Source: Takakia lepidozioides
Taxonomy: Eukaryota > Streptophyta > Takakiopsida > Takakiales > Takakiaceae
Direction: 5' to 3'
DNA length: 64,000 nt
Assembly: GCA_030704615.1 (NCBI GenBank)
Contig: CM060734.1
Span: forward strand, 23,808,001 to 23,872,000
Made by a program: the position numbers and the translations under genes
Part shown: positions 20,605-32,805 of the stretch, piece by piece
Layout: each line of letters begins with the position of its first letter
How positions within the stretch are numbered: the first letter of the stretch is position 1
The notes under the pieces: generated by a model
Database searches by the model: none
What the model was told of the DNA's origin: nothing
The model's input: only the letters and a program-made list of their open reading frames with translations

Positions 20605-22938
20605 GACCGGTGTCCGGCTGCTGATCATAATGTGCACTCGTCTACGCCGATGGTTCCTCGAGTTGCAGAGGTATGTATGCAGCCCGGCTTTCAACCAGGA
20701 AGAAGTGCGCTACTTCGCTAGATATTGACCAACCCAGATTAGCGTTTTGGAAAGGTTTCGACTCTCATTGCCAATCTCTGGAGGTGGGGGTTGCCAGAGC
20801 GGACACAGCATAGACAGGGTCCTGGAGTGGGCTTTCCCTTTTTGATTTTACGGGACTGCAGTTCAATACCAAGATGGCAGTAGGACTTCATCAGGGTAAT
20901 CGTGTTTACTGCGCAGTACCCACAATTTGGACTGCTCAGGCAGCCCGTCTCTCAATATGAAAGTCATTTCTGCCCTTTTGAAATATTCCATGAAGGCCAA
21001 ACATGGAGCTGCACCACAGGGATTCCCCCCCCCCTGCTAGCCTGGGTAGGCAGGGTTTAGCCCTGGCTATAGTCTGTACAAGCCTGTGGCACAGAGACAA
21101 CCTTAAACATTATCCATTTGTGGCCAAAGAGCGCCACAGTTATGTGGAGCTTCTTATCAGCCAAGTGGGACTCAAGGAAAGGAAGCAGAGAATTTTAGGT
21201 GTCAATGTTTGGTAATGTCTGCACATTTCCGCGCTCTTGAGGAAGCTATGAACCTTTTGTTAATAATGAGTTGATGCACGCCAGAACGATTGTAACTCAA
21301 ACATTGAATAATGCTACAATGTTGGAGGCATTACGATATTTAAGGGTAGCTACTCACGTGGATTGTGTTGTGCATATTTTGCAGCTAAATGAAACTACGT
21401 TGGAAAAGGCTTTGGATCTAGTGCATAATAGCAATGGAACCTACATGACAGTCCTATACTATGCAAACTGGTGCCCCTTCTCGAAGAAGTTGCATCCTGT
21501 GTATGATGTGCTCTCCTCGGTCTTCCCCTCAGTCCATCATGTGGCTGTAGAGGAGGCTGCTGTCAGGCCAAGGTTAGCGTCATTTTGTGATTAATCCCAT
21601 GGAATTGCACATGTGAGTGCTCGCAAAGTTCTGATTCAAGTTTTCTCCTCTTTGTACGGCGGAGCCCTCAGAACTGTGCAGTTAGGATTAGTTGGGCTTT
21701 CCATGTCCACAAAGCTTTGTCATCTGCAGCCTAGACAGTGTTGAAACTATATCCAGTTTCTATCAAATTTCAATTGCACCCTTTTATGCCTGCCTGGTTT
21801 TTCTAGTGCTAAGGAGCTATTCCTGCTCATAATAGTCTCTGGAGTATGTGGACTGGCCCCTTGATGGTTAACTTGAGTCTGGAATTATCGTCAGCCTCCC
21901 ATGCCATGTGTAAACTTGTTATTCTCCTAACTCTTGCCCCTGTACTTGTTTTGCAGCGTACTTTCGCAGTATGGAGTTCACAGCTTCCCCACAATTTTTG
22001 TGCACAACAGGACAGCAAGAGTGCGGTACCATGGGCCCAGGACACTCAAGGATTTTGTTTCGTTTTATGAGAACTATACAGGTAAGTAGATTGAGTTTGG
22101 AGTTAAAGGAGAGCTTGCTGGATCTTCTAGTTCTTAGATTTGTTTTGGTGACTAGAAGGCCACTGTGGGGTTTTGACTTCTGGAACTAAGTGTATTTTCT
22201 AAAGCATAGTTTCTGAGTCTCATACTACCTGTCAAGCAATAAGACGTTCTGGGAATGCAGTTGACCAAGAGCACAAATGGTGGACCTCACGCTTTTGTAA
22301 GTCCATCTTGAAATCATGATTGCTCGTTCCATTGCTTTCATCTGTCCTGATGAAGCTCTATCCTGAAATCACAACTGGCAGGTCTGCAACCTGCATCCAA
22401 AGGCAAACTGTTGAAGGGTGAAGATTGTCCTTTCGCAAGCTTGGTGTTCACTGCAGTCAACGGAAGCAAGGTTGTCTGCCCCTATCCCTGGGCAATCTCC
22501 CCACAAAAATGGCTGCAGGATGACGCCTATTTGACTCTGGCAACTTTGTTCCTTGTTCTAAGGGTGATGTACTTTGTGCTCCCCGTGGTGGCTTCTGTTT
22601 TGAAGCGGCGCTGGAATATGAGACACAACTCTTTGAGGGAAAATCTCTTGGCTTCATTTGAACGTAGTCAGCTGGCTGGCAACTCAGCTCAGAATGTGGA
22701 CAATGGAGAGCTTGCAAAGGTAGGCAGAACCCAAGCAAGCGGGGTGGGAGGCATCTCTGTGCCAGGCTGGTTGCCCTCGCCACGCCAAATGGCACCATCC
22801 GGCTCATCAGCAGGCCCCTTGGCACTTGCTGAAAGCAGTTCGAGCCGAGCAGGACAATTAGAGGAAGTATGTGAGGTGGGTGGGAGGTTACGCAAGGTTG
22901 ATCTAGAACGTTCTCATAGGAGCCCCTGGCGTTACTAG
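20605..22938 (+). CDS. 5'-adenylylsulfate reductase-like (APRL) thioredoxin-fold membrane protein
   Basis: Four exons join in phase with GT-AG borders: 20605-20670, 21385-21572, 21957-22081 and 22382-22938. The first exon and the signal peptide lie upstream and are not resolved. The first exon here has the CPAADHN cysteine region. Exon 2 carries the thioredoxin-fold strand and active site (VLYYANWCPFSKKLHPVYD). Exon 3 has the cis-Pro loop (SQYGVHSFPTIFVHNR) and GPRTLKDFVSFYENYTG. Exon 4 holds CPFAS, then CPYPWAISPQKWL, one transmembrane helix (TLATLFLVLRVMYFVLPVVA) and a long Ser/Pro-rich cytosolic tail ending at TAG 22936-22938. The active site has one cysteine (WCPFS), as in plant APRL4/5/7-type proteins rather than true APS reductases. 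A role in secretory-pathway redox is inferred; no sulfate-reduction activity is implied. Confidence 0.85.
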
Positions 22939-22984
22939 CCCTGCTTCAGTTTTCTTTTCACTTTGTTTGAGTCAGAGTCATATT

Positions 22985-23812
22985 AGAAAAGCAGACTTGT
23001 GATACTGATGTGTTTGGTTTCTTCTGATATCTCATCTGTACATATTAATTATAAAGGAATGGAGCCAGTTGGCCTTTCCATTTCGGTCCACCCTCGCCCA
23101 GTGCTGTAGTGCCACAATTGTCACGGGTTTGGTGTGAGTATATATACAGAGATCCTTGGTGACAACACACATTAGATTTTTGTGATGTGAATGGTCCCAA
23201 TTTCATGCAGCAGCAGCATGCAGACATTTCTATTTGGTGCCCATCTCCCAGACTCCATTTTGCATGTCTCCTACTAGGGATGTGGATGCATCTGAAGTTG
23301 TTGATAGTACAAGAAACCAATACACCAACACAGTCATTTGAAAGAAGAGGATGTAACTGAAATCGGAGAAGATGACACAGGATAGAGAGGTTGACATGTA
23401 GCTTGCAAACAGGAGGGAGAAAAGTAGACTGTTGTGATACTGAAGTGTTTAGTTTCTTCTGACATCTCATCTGTACATATGGGAATGGAGCCAGTTGGTC
23501 TTATGATTTCGGACCATCCTCCAAGTGCCACAACTACAGTGGTGTGGGAATATATGGGGAGATCCTTGTTGACAACACATTGTTGTGATGTGAATGATTT
23601 CCCAGTTGAATGCTGCAGCAGCAGTGCGCAGACATTTCTATTTTGATGCCCACCTCCTAGACTCTATAATCTCTATTCTGCACTCTTACTTTGTGGGTTC
23701 ATAATACAAGAATCAATACAGCAACACAGTCATTTGAAAGAAGAGAAATTAGAGAAGACAACACAGCACAGAAATGTGGCTTTGCTGCAAAGAGGAGGGA
23801 CAAAATGTACTC
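22985..23812 (+). repeat. Tandem duplication of ~430 bp downstream of APRL
   Basis: The block with GATACTGATGTGTTTGGTTTC, CTCATCTGTACATAT and GGAATGGAGCCAGTTGG at 22999-23070 recurs at about 23434-23500. Later parts also pair: ACACAGTCATTTGAAAGAAG at 23328 and 23737, and CATGCAGCAGCAG versus GCTGCAGCAGCAG. The second copy runs straight into the left edge of retroelement copy A. Confidence 0.75.
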
Positions 23813-24008
23813 ATAAAACTGTGTGGTGAGGTTGGAGGTGATGACCAGCCAACCATAGGAGTGCTTGCGGTGGATGCAGGCGCAGGTGTAGGTTATATTA
23901 GGAACCTAGTATTCCAAACCATAAGCCGCAACAGGTTCTCTATCCGGTTACCTTGTGGAGAGGGGGTTAGGGACATGTTCATGACCGGTTGAGTGACAGT
24001 TTACGGAG

Positions 24009-25080
24009 GTGCCACTAGTTGCTGGGGACAGTGCCAGTTCGAGCACTAGCGATACTAGTGGGTACACAAGACGAGGTGTGCGGTTTAGGCCACCTTCATC
24101 TCTTGTGTCTTCTACAGAAGGTTCTGATTCGGATTGTGAATCGGGAGGACTCACACAAGCGGTGCAAGTTGTTTCTTTGACATTGTTGTGGGACACAATG
24201 GGGGAGATGTATAGAGCTACCAAGGGGCCACGTAGGTACTTTGGAGCAGTGGGCACCATTGAGCCGGACGATTTTATCCAAGAGTTTGATAGTTGGTGTG
24301 ATTTGCAGCAAATGCGCAATCCACAATTGTTTACCCATTTTATGGCATGGAAAGGGCTATTTCAGCACCTTGAGGGGCCGCCCATGGATGATTACCATGA
24401 GTTCAGGCGGGGGCATGAGGTTGAGATCGAGGAGTGGAGGATGTACTAATCACCCGACTATGTCTCCATCACTACGGGCACTAGAGCCACGAGGGCAGTG
24501 GCTACACCTGTCGTTGCACCGGCAGCTTCAACAAGCAGCAGTGGGACTAGTGGGATTGGTGGTACCGTAGCTATGACGTCCTTAAGCCACTACCGCACCA
24601 GCACCAGTACCTGTGCCTGCTTTCAAGCCTGCTGTGGAGTTCTTCAAAGAGTTGAGAGGGAACTACCAAGGGGTGAGGACAGAGAAGTTGCAAAACTTGC
24701 AAGAGTTCCAACACAAACCTACTAAGAGCTTGAGGGAGGCTTTCACTCGCATGAGGTGCTTAATAAATGTAACCCAAGGGGTTACGGAAGCTCAGGCAGT
24801 CCAATTTTGGTATGAGATATTGGACAAGGAGCTGAGGAAAAGGGTCTCTCCTACAAGCGGCCCAACCCACCTTAGCAAATGTGTTTTTACTGGCAGAGCG
24901 GATAAAGCTCAACATGGTGGAGGAACGGTGGGATTTGCTAAGGAGACACCACGGGGTAGTGGTGCTCTTAGCCAACCACTACCTCAACGTGCTCAAGGCA
25001 ACAAGGGAGCCCAGGTGAAGCCCAGGGAAGGACAGAGAGGACCTCAGATGCAGGGGTCTCTTCCTTCATTTGCACGCCAA
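24009..25080 (+). pseudogene. Gag of DNMT-retrotransposon copy A
   Basis: The Gag frame opens at 24009 (MPLVAGDSAS, Ser/Thr-rich) and contains DDFIQEFDSWCDLQQMRN and AWKGLFQHLEGPPMDDYHEF before a TAA at about 24447. The rest continues in other frames: FFKELRGNYQGVRTEKLQ at about 24640, then RCLINVTQGVTEAQAVQFWY at about 24760. The FW-containing helical block is the retrotransposon Gag core. The two zinc knuckles seen in copy B are not readable here. Confidence 0.7.
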
Positions 25081-25085
25081 CGCGT

Positions 25086-26057
25086 ATGGAGGCAAGCCGT
25101 CAGGCTAGGCTTCCTCAGTCATTCACATTGGCGGAGACAATGTCGATGTCATCCATGGCACCTAGTTCTCGTCCGACTGTTATCGAGGCGAAGGTTACTA
25201 TGCCATTGGGGAGAGCTACACGGGCAGCACCACTACCTAGTGTTGTCAAGGCTACGGCAGCTAGTGTGCTGTTGGGGGTGGCCACATCTGTGTGTCAGGC
25301 TCCATTGTTCTCAGCTACTGTGATTGCGACGCCGGGGATAAGACCAGCTGAGGTGTTCAGGCTGGCAACACTCTGTGAGAGTGGGGAGGTTACTTCATCT
25401 TCTACGGAGATAGTGGGAGGTGTAGTACCGGAGGGATCCTCGGATTTGAGGGTCAAGACTGCCACGGCGGCGCCATGGCAAGCTGCAGCTGCCAAGTTGA
25501 TGGAGCTGCCAGCTAGGCCAGCCATTGAGCGCGCCATGTTGACACCTGGAGTTGTCATGTTAGACAACCAGGATTGCATTTTTTGTTTGAGTGGACCGGC
25601 AGGCAAGAGATACCGGCCACTGCGAGTCTTGTTGGACTCGGGAGCTCAGCCATTGATGTTGGGCAGAGCTGCGATTGCAGGCTTGGGCCTCACGGAGGCG
25701 GATATGGAGCCTTGTCATTTCTAGATACAGACATCTCTGGGAGGATCGTAGCAGGTTCGGGGCATGACACGACGTGAGTTGGCTATTAGACTACAGCCGG
25801 ATCACCCTACAGATAGCTCAGTGATGCAAGCCAAGGCCATTGTGACATACGCGGTCTCGTACGATGTTCTGGTTGGTGGGGCAATGTTGTACCCCATGGG
25901 CTTCACCCTGGATTTTTGGGAGGAGTCAGCTTCCTATAGGCCTGGATGGCAGTCAGGGGCGGGCAGGTGTGTGCAGCTCCCTGTGACGTTCATAGGAGGA
26001 GTTGCGGTTGCCCAGCGACGCAAGATGCCGACACTAGCACATTCACAGCTGCAGTGA
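25086..26057 (+). pseudogene. Retropepsin-like protease of copy A
   Basis: The frame 25086-25724 ends with RVLLDSGAQPLMLGRAAI. The D-S-G triad and the following hydrophobic strand are the retropepsin active site. The C-terminal half continues in frame 25764-26057 with YDVLVGGAMLYPMGFTLDFW, equivalent to the ILG/LLG strand of the fold. Gag-Pol processing is the expected role. A frameshift or stop separates the halves. Confidence 0.6.
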
Positions 26058-26218
26058 CTTGGCCTGGAGAGTTGCTAGAAGGCAACGCTCATTCAGAGGA
26101 TGGCACACCTCCAGAAGAGCAGAATGACATGTATGGTATGGTGGAGTTGTCTGCCATGGTTGCTCAAACTCCATTGTGGGGCACGAATAAGGATTTGCAG
26201 CGGGTGGCTGATTGACGG

Positions 26219-27360
26219 GTGCAACAAGCCTGGGTAGAGGCTTTTGTACCATCAGGAGAGAAGAGTGCGGGGATTGCACCAGGACCACCTCAGTTGTCTC
26301 CATTGGACAACACACCTATTGTGTGGCAGTATCCGGATACAGGCATTTGCCTTCTGGACTTGTTTGGCGGGATCAGCACCGGATTGGCTGTTGTGCTAAA
26401 GGCAGGTGTACAAGTTCGGCGTTACTTGTATGTGGAGAGGGATGAGACTACACGACGCGTCTCCCTATGCCATGTTGCTCAGTTGGTGCAGCAGTACCAT
26501 AAGCTATTGCCGGTGTCTGCAGTTCATGGATATCAACAGGCCTTGCCAGCAGACATTTCTTTGCTGGGGGCGTATGATTTGGAGCGGGTTGGCTCCATTG
26601 ATTTGGTAGTGGCAGGTTGGCCTTGCCAAGGGCATTCATCAGCCGGGCATGGCAATGGATTGCGAGACTCGAGGTCGGGTCTGTTTTGGGAGATAGAGCG
26701 GGTTTTGCGCCACTTCCAGCTTCATCAAGCTGTATCTCCAGCATACATCTTGGAGAACGTACCACTGATGGCTGATTCTCGGGCCAGGGTGATGGCCAGT
26801 GTGCATCAAGTCCGGTCGTGGCTTGGGTTAGCAGTATTGCTAGATGCAGCTGCAGTGGGGTCACGGGCTCATCATCCACGGCTATGGTGAACTAACTTGA
26901 TGTCACCCGCACTACTCAAGCGTGCATTTGATGGGGTGCAGCAACCAGCACACCTCACAGTGGATAGCATTTTGGACACAGGGAGGCAGTCTCAGCGTGT
27001 GAGACACGATGACTGTTCGCCTTTGGCAGTGGTCAACAAGGTGGGTCAACCACGTGCAACACTACCTACACTGCTCAGCTTCCCAGGATCACATGCTTTC
27101 CGAGATAGTGGACCTGGCCTCCTATGGGATGCTCAGTTGCAGCAGGTAGTGGAGCCTAATGCTGATGAAAGTGAGCGGGCGATGGGTTTTTTCACTGGGA
27201 CCACGACGGTGCCTTCTCTTTTTGAGGCATCACGTCGTCGGGTGTTGAGGCAAGCGATGGATCTCAATTGCTTGACCTGGATTATCAGTTTGACTATGGC
27301 TGAGCAATGTAGAGTGCGGAGTGCACTTCCCCTGATGGTCTCTCTGCCTACCGAGACGGT
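26219..27360 (+). pseudogene. C5 cytosine DNA methyltransferase domain, copy A
   Basis: It sits between protease and the RT region. Motif I (SAM binding) is ICLLDLFGGISTGLAVVL at about 26345. Motif IV is VVAGWPCQGHSSAG, with the catalytic Cys codon at 26624-26626. Motif VI is AYILENVPLM (about 26745), motif VIII is GSRAHHPRLW, and the target-recognition/IX region is LTVDSILD. Motif X is ERAMGF. The order and the ENV and R.HRPR.WW signatures match Dnmt3/DRM-type enzymes. The frame is open 26219-26890 and stops at TGA 26888-26890, where copy B has TGG. The remainder (26897-27360) continues in frame-compatible segments. It would place 5-methylcytosine on DNA. Host DRM/DNMT3 genes normally carry UBA or PWWP-type domains, absent here. 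Confidence 0.85.
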
Positions 27361-27413
27361 ACAGGCAGTGAGTGGGGGCGAGCAAGTGAGGACCACGGGG
27401 TGCACACATCCAT

Positions 27414-28136
27414 TGTCGCGGCCCTTTGCCTTGAGGGCAGGGGGTCGGGACACATGAGGGGCTGCCCCTGTGGTGGGGGCAGCGGCGGCGATAGGTATGG
27501 GGGGCTGAAGCACCCTTGGTGCCCAAGGCACTCAAGGAGGCGGAGGCGCTCACTAGGTGGAGCCCCGCACACCGGGTTGCGGTGGAGGTGGCTCCACAAG
27601 GGGTGGTGGTAGCTTAGTGGGACTTAGTGGGGGTGGCATAGGACTCACCATGGGGTGGAGACCTCGAGGTGGGAGTCGTGGGGAGTCTTGGGACTCATCA
27701 CGGTCCATTGGGGCCGCGGTGAGTGGGCCAAGACTCACCGCGACTCACCACCGGGAGTCGAGGGTTTTCGTGGTGGTTCGCCATAAAATGGCATGGCTGG
27801 TTATGAAACCCCCGCGGACAGCTACAGAAGTATATATAGGGAGTAGTAACCCCGAGAACGGTGCAAGCCCGTTGGTGACCAAAAACTAGTGAGTAAGCGA
27901 GCGAGCCGGAAAGCGACCAAAGAGTGGGGAGCTGTTCCGGACTGCCATCTACCAAAGGGAATTCTCCTAGTCCCAAATAGGTGGAGGGTTTAGAGGGAAG
28001 CGGAAGGGGACCGTTATGTCCCGGTGAGCAGCCGAAACTCCAAGTTGGCCCGGCGGCCAGGTTGGGAGTCAGGCGCGCGCATCAAAGCGAGTAACTATGA
28101 CTTGAAGGGGAGTTTACCGAATCGAGGTGTGCGACA
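27414..28136 (+). repeat. 5' LTR of gypsy-1
   Basis: 723 bp, TGTCGC...GCGACA. Compared with the 3' LTR (729 bp) it differs by scattered substitutions and 1-7 bp indels, for example around 27515-27550 and 27640-27660. Confidence 0.9.
27829..27841 (+). promoter_or_regulatory. TATA box of gypsy-1 5' LTR
   Basis: GTATATATAGGGAG occurs at the same relative place in all three LTRs (also about 34102 and 35809). It is the likely Pol II core promoter, with R beginning shortly downstream. Confidence 0.6.
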
Positions 28137-28138
28137 TT

Positions 28139-28150
28139 TGGTATCAGAGC
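28139..28150 (+). other. Primer-binding site of gypsy-1 (tRNA-Met)
   Basis: TGGTATCAGAGC lies two bases after the GCGACA end of the LTR and is complementary to initiator tRNA-Met. Confidence 0.85.
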
Positions 28151-28191
28151 TTAGAGTTCAGTACGCGATCGTCCTTGGGATTGGCCTCATC

Positions 28192-29260
28192 ATGGGGTCG
28201 GGCAAGCCGAAGCGAAAGCGGAACGGCCCAAAAGATGATGACCCCGGTGAGCCCGATGGGGGCGACGTGTCACCGAGGCGGCCGTTTGAGGAAGCGATTA
28301 ATGTTTCCGAAAACGAGGCCGCTCAGGAGCGGGAGGAATCCGAGGAGTCGGAGCCCGAGGAATCTTTGAGAGCTCCGACAAACCAGAGATGCCTCCCATG
28401 CCGGCAGCCTTTTGGGAAGGGTTGTTGGCGCAGTTTGGCGGGACGTTGAAAGACGTGTTGAAGGCGGCTAATGCCACTTCCACCAAGGCAAAGTTTAAGG
28501 TGAAGCCTAAGGAACCCGGCACCTTCGAGGGCGTTCGAAACCGGAAGGCACTCAACACCTGGCTCCTGGAGCTAGAGCAGTACTTCCGGGCGGCCAAGTT
28601 GAGTGACGAGGATCGGGTGGAAGTGGCTCCCACCTATTTGAGGGGCTATGCTCAACAATGGTGGCAGAAACGCCTTCACGACCGAGGCCCAAGCCCGGAA
28701 ACCTTGAACTGGAGTGAGTTCAAGGAATTGATGAAGAGACAGTTTGTGCCCCTCAACGCATCCTGGCTTGCCCGGGACAAGATGAGGAATTTGAAGCAAA
28801 CAGATGACATTCGGGGGTATGTCCAGGCTTTCAATGTGCTGTTGCTCGAAGTCGCGGACATGGCAGAACCAGAAATGGTCTTCAACTTTGTGGCGGGACT
28901 GGCCCCATGGGCTAGGCGGAAGTTGGAGGAGAAGCCACCCAAGACTTTGAACGAGGCAATTGAGAGAGCTGAATGTTTCTCGGATGTCCCTAGGGGTGAG
29001 AGACAAGGCCGTACGGAGCTGAACCACAAGAAGACCCGGCGGAAGGTGACTCCTCCCGACCGGAAAAGAAGTGGGATAGGCCACGCGGCGAAATGGCACG
29101 TGGAAATCGAAGGGAGGTCCCTTACACGTCAAGGCGGCACCCGGTGCTTCGAAAGGAAAAGCGGGTGGAGCGACTTATGGCGGACAGAAGGCGACCTTTG
29201 ATGGAGTGTGTTTCAATTGCGGGGAGCCCGGGCACATGGCCAAGAAGTGCACGAAGCCCC
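28192..29260 (+). pseudogene. Gag of gypsy-1
   Basis: It starts at ATG 28192 (MGSGKPKRKRNG, a basic tract, then an acidic Glu-rich tract). The frame breaks near 28385, where gypsy-2 has an extra base, and resumes at 28389. The Gag core reads FEGVRNRKALNTWLLELEQY, then QQWWQKRLHD and LNASWLARDKMRNLKQTDDI. A second shift near 29060-29200 precedes the CCHC zinc knuckle [14 protein letters not shown] at about 29209-29250. Role: nucleocapsid assembly and RNA packaging. Confidence 0.85.
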
Positions 29261-32200
29261 GGCAATTGAACATGACTCGGGCGACCACGGAGCTGTCGGA
29301 AGATACCATCAGTCGCTTGGTGGAAGCGGTGGTCGCCAGGACTTGCAAGGTAGGCAAATTTTCTTGTGAGTTGTATCAGGAAACTGGCGCCTTACGAAAA
29401 GGGAGTCAGTTATTGTTCGTGGATGGGATAATATCCGGAACTAATGTGTCGTTGTTGGTGGACACAGGAGCGTCGCACTCCTTCATGACGCCGGCGGCGG
29501 CGCGAAAGTTGGGACTCCCGACAAGTGACGTGGGGGCCTCTATTGAGGTGCGCTCTGCCAAAGGAGAACCTCAGTTGGCGACAAGGTTGGCGTTTGATGT
29601 TCCTCTTCAACTGGGGAGTTGGGAGGGACGTGAGAACTTCACTATCTGCGAGATCGATGGAGTGGATCTCATTTTGGGAATGACCTTTTTGAGCAAATCC
29701 GGAGCGGTCATAGATGGCCGCAAGAGAGTAGTCACGCTGCCATGTGGGAATGGTGGCGAGGTTTTACGAGTGTCGGAAACGCCCAAATCCGTGGGAGGGC
29801 GAATAAACCTTCTATCAGCAAGGAGTGGGCCGTGGAGGAGACACACGAGTCCCAGTTTTTGCTTTACATTAGAGAAGTGAAAGGAGAAGGCGATGGGGAG
29901 CCGAGCCCAGATTGGATCAAGGGGATTTTGGAGAAATACCAGGATGTGATGCCGGAGGATTTACCAAGCGGCTTGCCACCGCGAAGAGGAGTTGACCACA
30001 AAATTGAGGTGATACCGGGATCGGAACCGCCTGCCAAGGCGCCCTACCGGTTGAGCCACAAAGAGTTGGTCGAGCTGAAGACTCAGCTCAAAGATCTAAT
30101 GTCAAAGGGGTACATCCGGCCGAGTAAGTCACCTTACGGAGCCCCGGTGCTATTTGCAGACAAGAAGGATGGGACGCTGCGGATGTGTGTCGATTACAGG
30201 GCTCTGAATAAGGTGACTATCAAAAACCGGTACCCTTTGCCAAGGATCGACGACCTCTTCGATCGGTTGGCAGGAGCGAAGTATTTCAGCCGGATCGACT
30301 TGCGCTCCGGCTATCACCAAATTCGGGTGGCGGAAGGAGATGAGGAGAAGACCGCGTGCAGGACAAGGTATGGTTCATATGAGTTCTTGGTGATGCCTTT
30401 TGGGCTCACCAATGCACCAGCGACATTTAGCACGCTGATGAACAGCCTTTTCCAGGAGTGGTTGGATGACTTTGTGATCGTGTACATCGACGACATCTTG
30501 GTGTACTCGAAAACAAAGGAGGAGCACCTGGAGCACCTCAAAAGGGTGTTCCAAAAATTGCGAGAAGGGAAGCTGTATGCCAAAGCTTCAAAGTGCGAAT
30601 TCGGGGTCACAAAAGTGGAGTTCTTGGGGCACGTGATTACACAGGATGGGATCAAAATGGATGACAGAAAGGTGAGGGCGATCTTGGACTGGGAGCCTCC
30701 GACTTCGGTCCCGGGAGTGCGATCCTTCCTAGGACTCGCCTCCTATTACCGGAAGTATGTGAGAAATTTCGCCAAGATCGCGGGGCCGCTGTCGGACCTT
30801 CTGTGTAAATCCAAAGTCTGGGTATGGAACACATTTTGTGGCCAAGCTTTTGCTGAATTGAAGCAGCGGATGACGGAAGCTCCAGTCTTAAAAATCCCGG
30901 AGTTCGATCGTCCGTTTGAGATTCATACAGATGCATCGGACTTCGCAATTGGGGGTGTACTTATGCAAGATGGACGTCCAGTGGCTTACGAAAGTAAGAA
31001 ACTGAATGAAGTGGAGCGACGGTGGCCGACGCACGAAAAAGAGATGAAGGCGGTGGTACATTGCCTTGAACTCTGGCGCCACTATGTTGGTTCCAACCCA
31101 GTGAAGGTGTTCACGGACAATGTCACGGTGAAGTTTTTGCCACGCAGCCCAAGTTGTCCCCAAAACAACTTAGGTGGCAAGATACTTTGGCAGTGTTCGA
31201 CGTGGATATCCAGTACAAACCGGGACGGGACAATGTGGTGGCCGATGCTTTAAGTAGAAAGCAGCAGCTCTTGTTGGTGTACAAGGGCGAGACGGCGCTC
31301 CAAAGGAAGATCCGGAAGGCTTGCCGGAAGGATGAGCTGGCAAAGTGCGTGATGCAGAACTTGAGAATGGGGGTTAAATCGCAGTTCCACTTGCAAAACG
31401 GACTGCTCCGGTATAAGCAAAAACGTCTCTATGTGCCAAAGGGAGGGATCAGGATAGTCTCTTGAGAGAATGCCATGATAGCCCGCTTGCGGGCCACGGT
31501 GGAGCCAAGCGCACTGCGGCACTCTTGAAGAAAGAGTATTTCTGGCCCAAACTGAGGGAGGAGGCAGAGGAGTATGTAAAGACATGCACCACATGCCAAC
31601 AAAACCGGAGCGAGTATAAAAAGCAAGCGGGGCTGTTACAACCCTTGCCGATTCCAGAGGGGACTTGGGAAAGCGTCTCGATGGATTTCATGACTGCTAT
31701 GCCGCTGTCAAAAGGATTCGATGCAATCATGGTGGTGGTAGATAGGTTCAGTAAAATGGCCCATTTCATCCCCACCAAGGAGACGGCAACTGCGCAGGAG
31801 ACAGGGCGACTTTACTTCGCCCACGTCTTAAAGCATCATGGAGTCCCGAAGGATATTGTCTCGGACCGCGACCCAAAGTTTACGAGTAAATTCTGGAGAG
31901 CACTTTGGAAGAAGATGGGGACGAGGCTGAAGATGAGCACCGCCTTCCGACCTACGACGGACGGCCAAACGGAAAGAGTGAATTCCGTAGTGAAGCAATT
32001 CTTGCGGAATTACGTGTCGGCAGACCAATCAGACTGGATGGAACACTTAGACGCGGCAGAGTTCTGTTATAATAACACAGAACACTCCGCGACGGGAGTT
32101 TCCCCTTTTGTGTTGGTCTATGGAAAAGCACCTCTGGTGCCGACAAGTTGGGCTGCCCAGGACGTTGAGGAACCGGCAGTAGCGGCGGTACTGGAAGAAC

Positions 32201-32805
32201 GCGAGCGTTTGTTGAAGCTCGCAAAGTACAACATTGCCAAAGCTAGGAAACGGTATGAAAGGCAGGCGAATCGGAAGCGGAGGGAAGTGAAGTTTGAGGC
32301 AGGCACAGAGGTCTGGTTGAACATCAAGAATTTTCGACTACCTCCGGAAATGAGTCCGAAGTTCGTACCTCCGTATGCGGGTCCCTTTCGCATTCGGAGG
32401 GTTATGAATGAGGATGTGTATGAATTGGAGCTGCCAGCAAACAGCAAGGTGCACCCAGTATTCCATGTCTCCCTTTTGAAGCCTTACTTCAAAGATGAAG
32501 CACGTCCGAATCGGCATCAAGTGTTGCGTCCGCCACCTATGCTGTTGGATCATGAAAATGAACCCGAGTACGAGGTGGAGGCAATACTTAAGTCGAGGAG
32601 GTTCAAGAACCGAGAAACGGAGTATCTCGTCAAATGGAAGGGCTATCATCTTGTGGAGGCATCTTGGGTGCGTGCCTCAGAAATGGGAAACGCATCCGAG
32701 GCGTTGCAGCAGCGTTCGAAGGGCGACCTCAAAAGCGGAAGAAGCGTTGATGGGGACATCAACCTTGGAGCGTGGGGGAGGAAATGCATGCTTAGCCCGG
32801 TTTAG
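29206..32805 (+). pseudogene. Pol of gypsy-1: protease, RT, RNase H, integrase, chromodomain
   Basis: Protease active site [13 protein letters not shown] is at about 29450. RT is at about 30060-30560, with [12 protein letters not shown] and catalytic YIDD at 30483-30494. RNase H starts with [14 protein letters not shown] at about 30920. Integrase has the HHCC finger (CHDSPLAGHGG ... CTTCQQNR, about 31470-31610). Its DD-E core is seen as MDFMTA, SDRDPKF and TDGQTERVN (about 31680-31980). A C-terminal chromodomain (EYEVEAILKSRRF ... EYLVKWKGYH ... SWV) is at about 32566-32680. The frame is broken near 29880/29742, 31135 and 31455, so Pol cannot be made as one protein. The chromodomain, a reader of methylated histone tails, identifies a chromovirus. 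Confidence 0.9.

Noticed and set aside
26219-26890. DNMT of copy A as a host DRM/DNMT3 gene
   Set aside because: It is flanked on both sides by Gag/protease and Pol sequence in two copies, shares a frame with protease in copy B and lacks host accessory domains.
27557-27889. Gly-rich and Pro-rich open frames in the LTRs (also 35537-35869, 33821-34009)
   Set aside because: They lie entirely inside LTRs, occur on both strands and have no domains.
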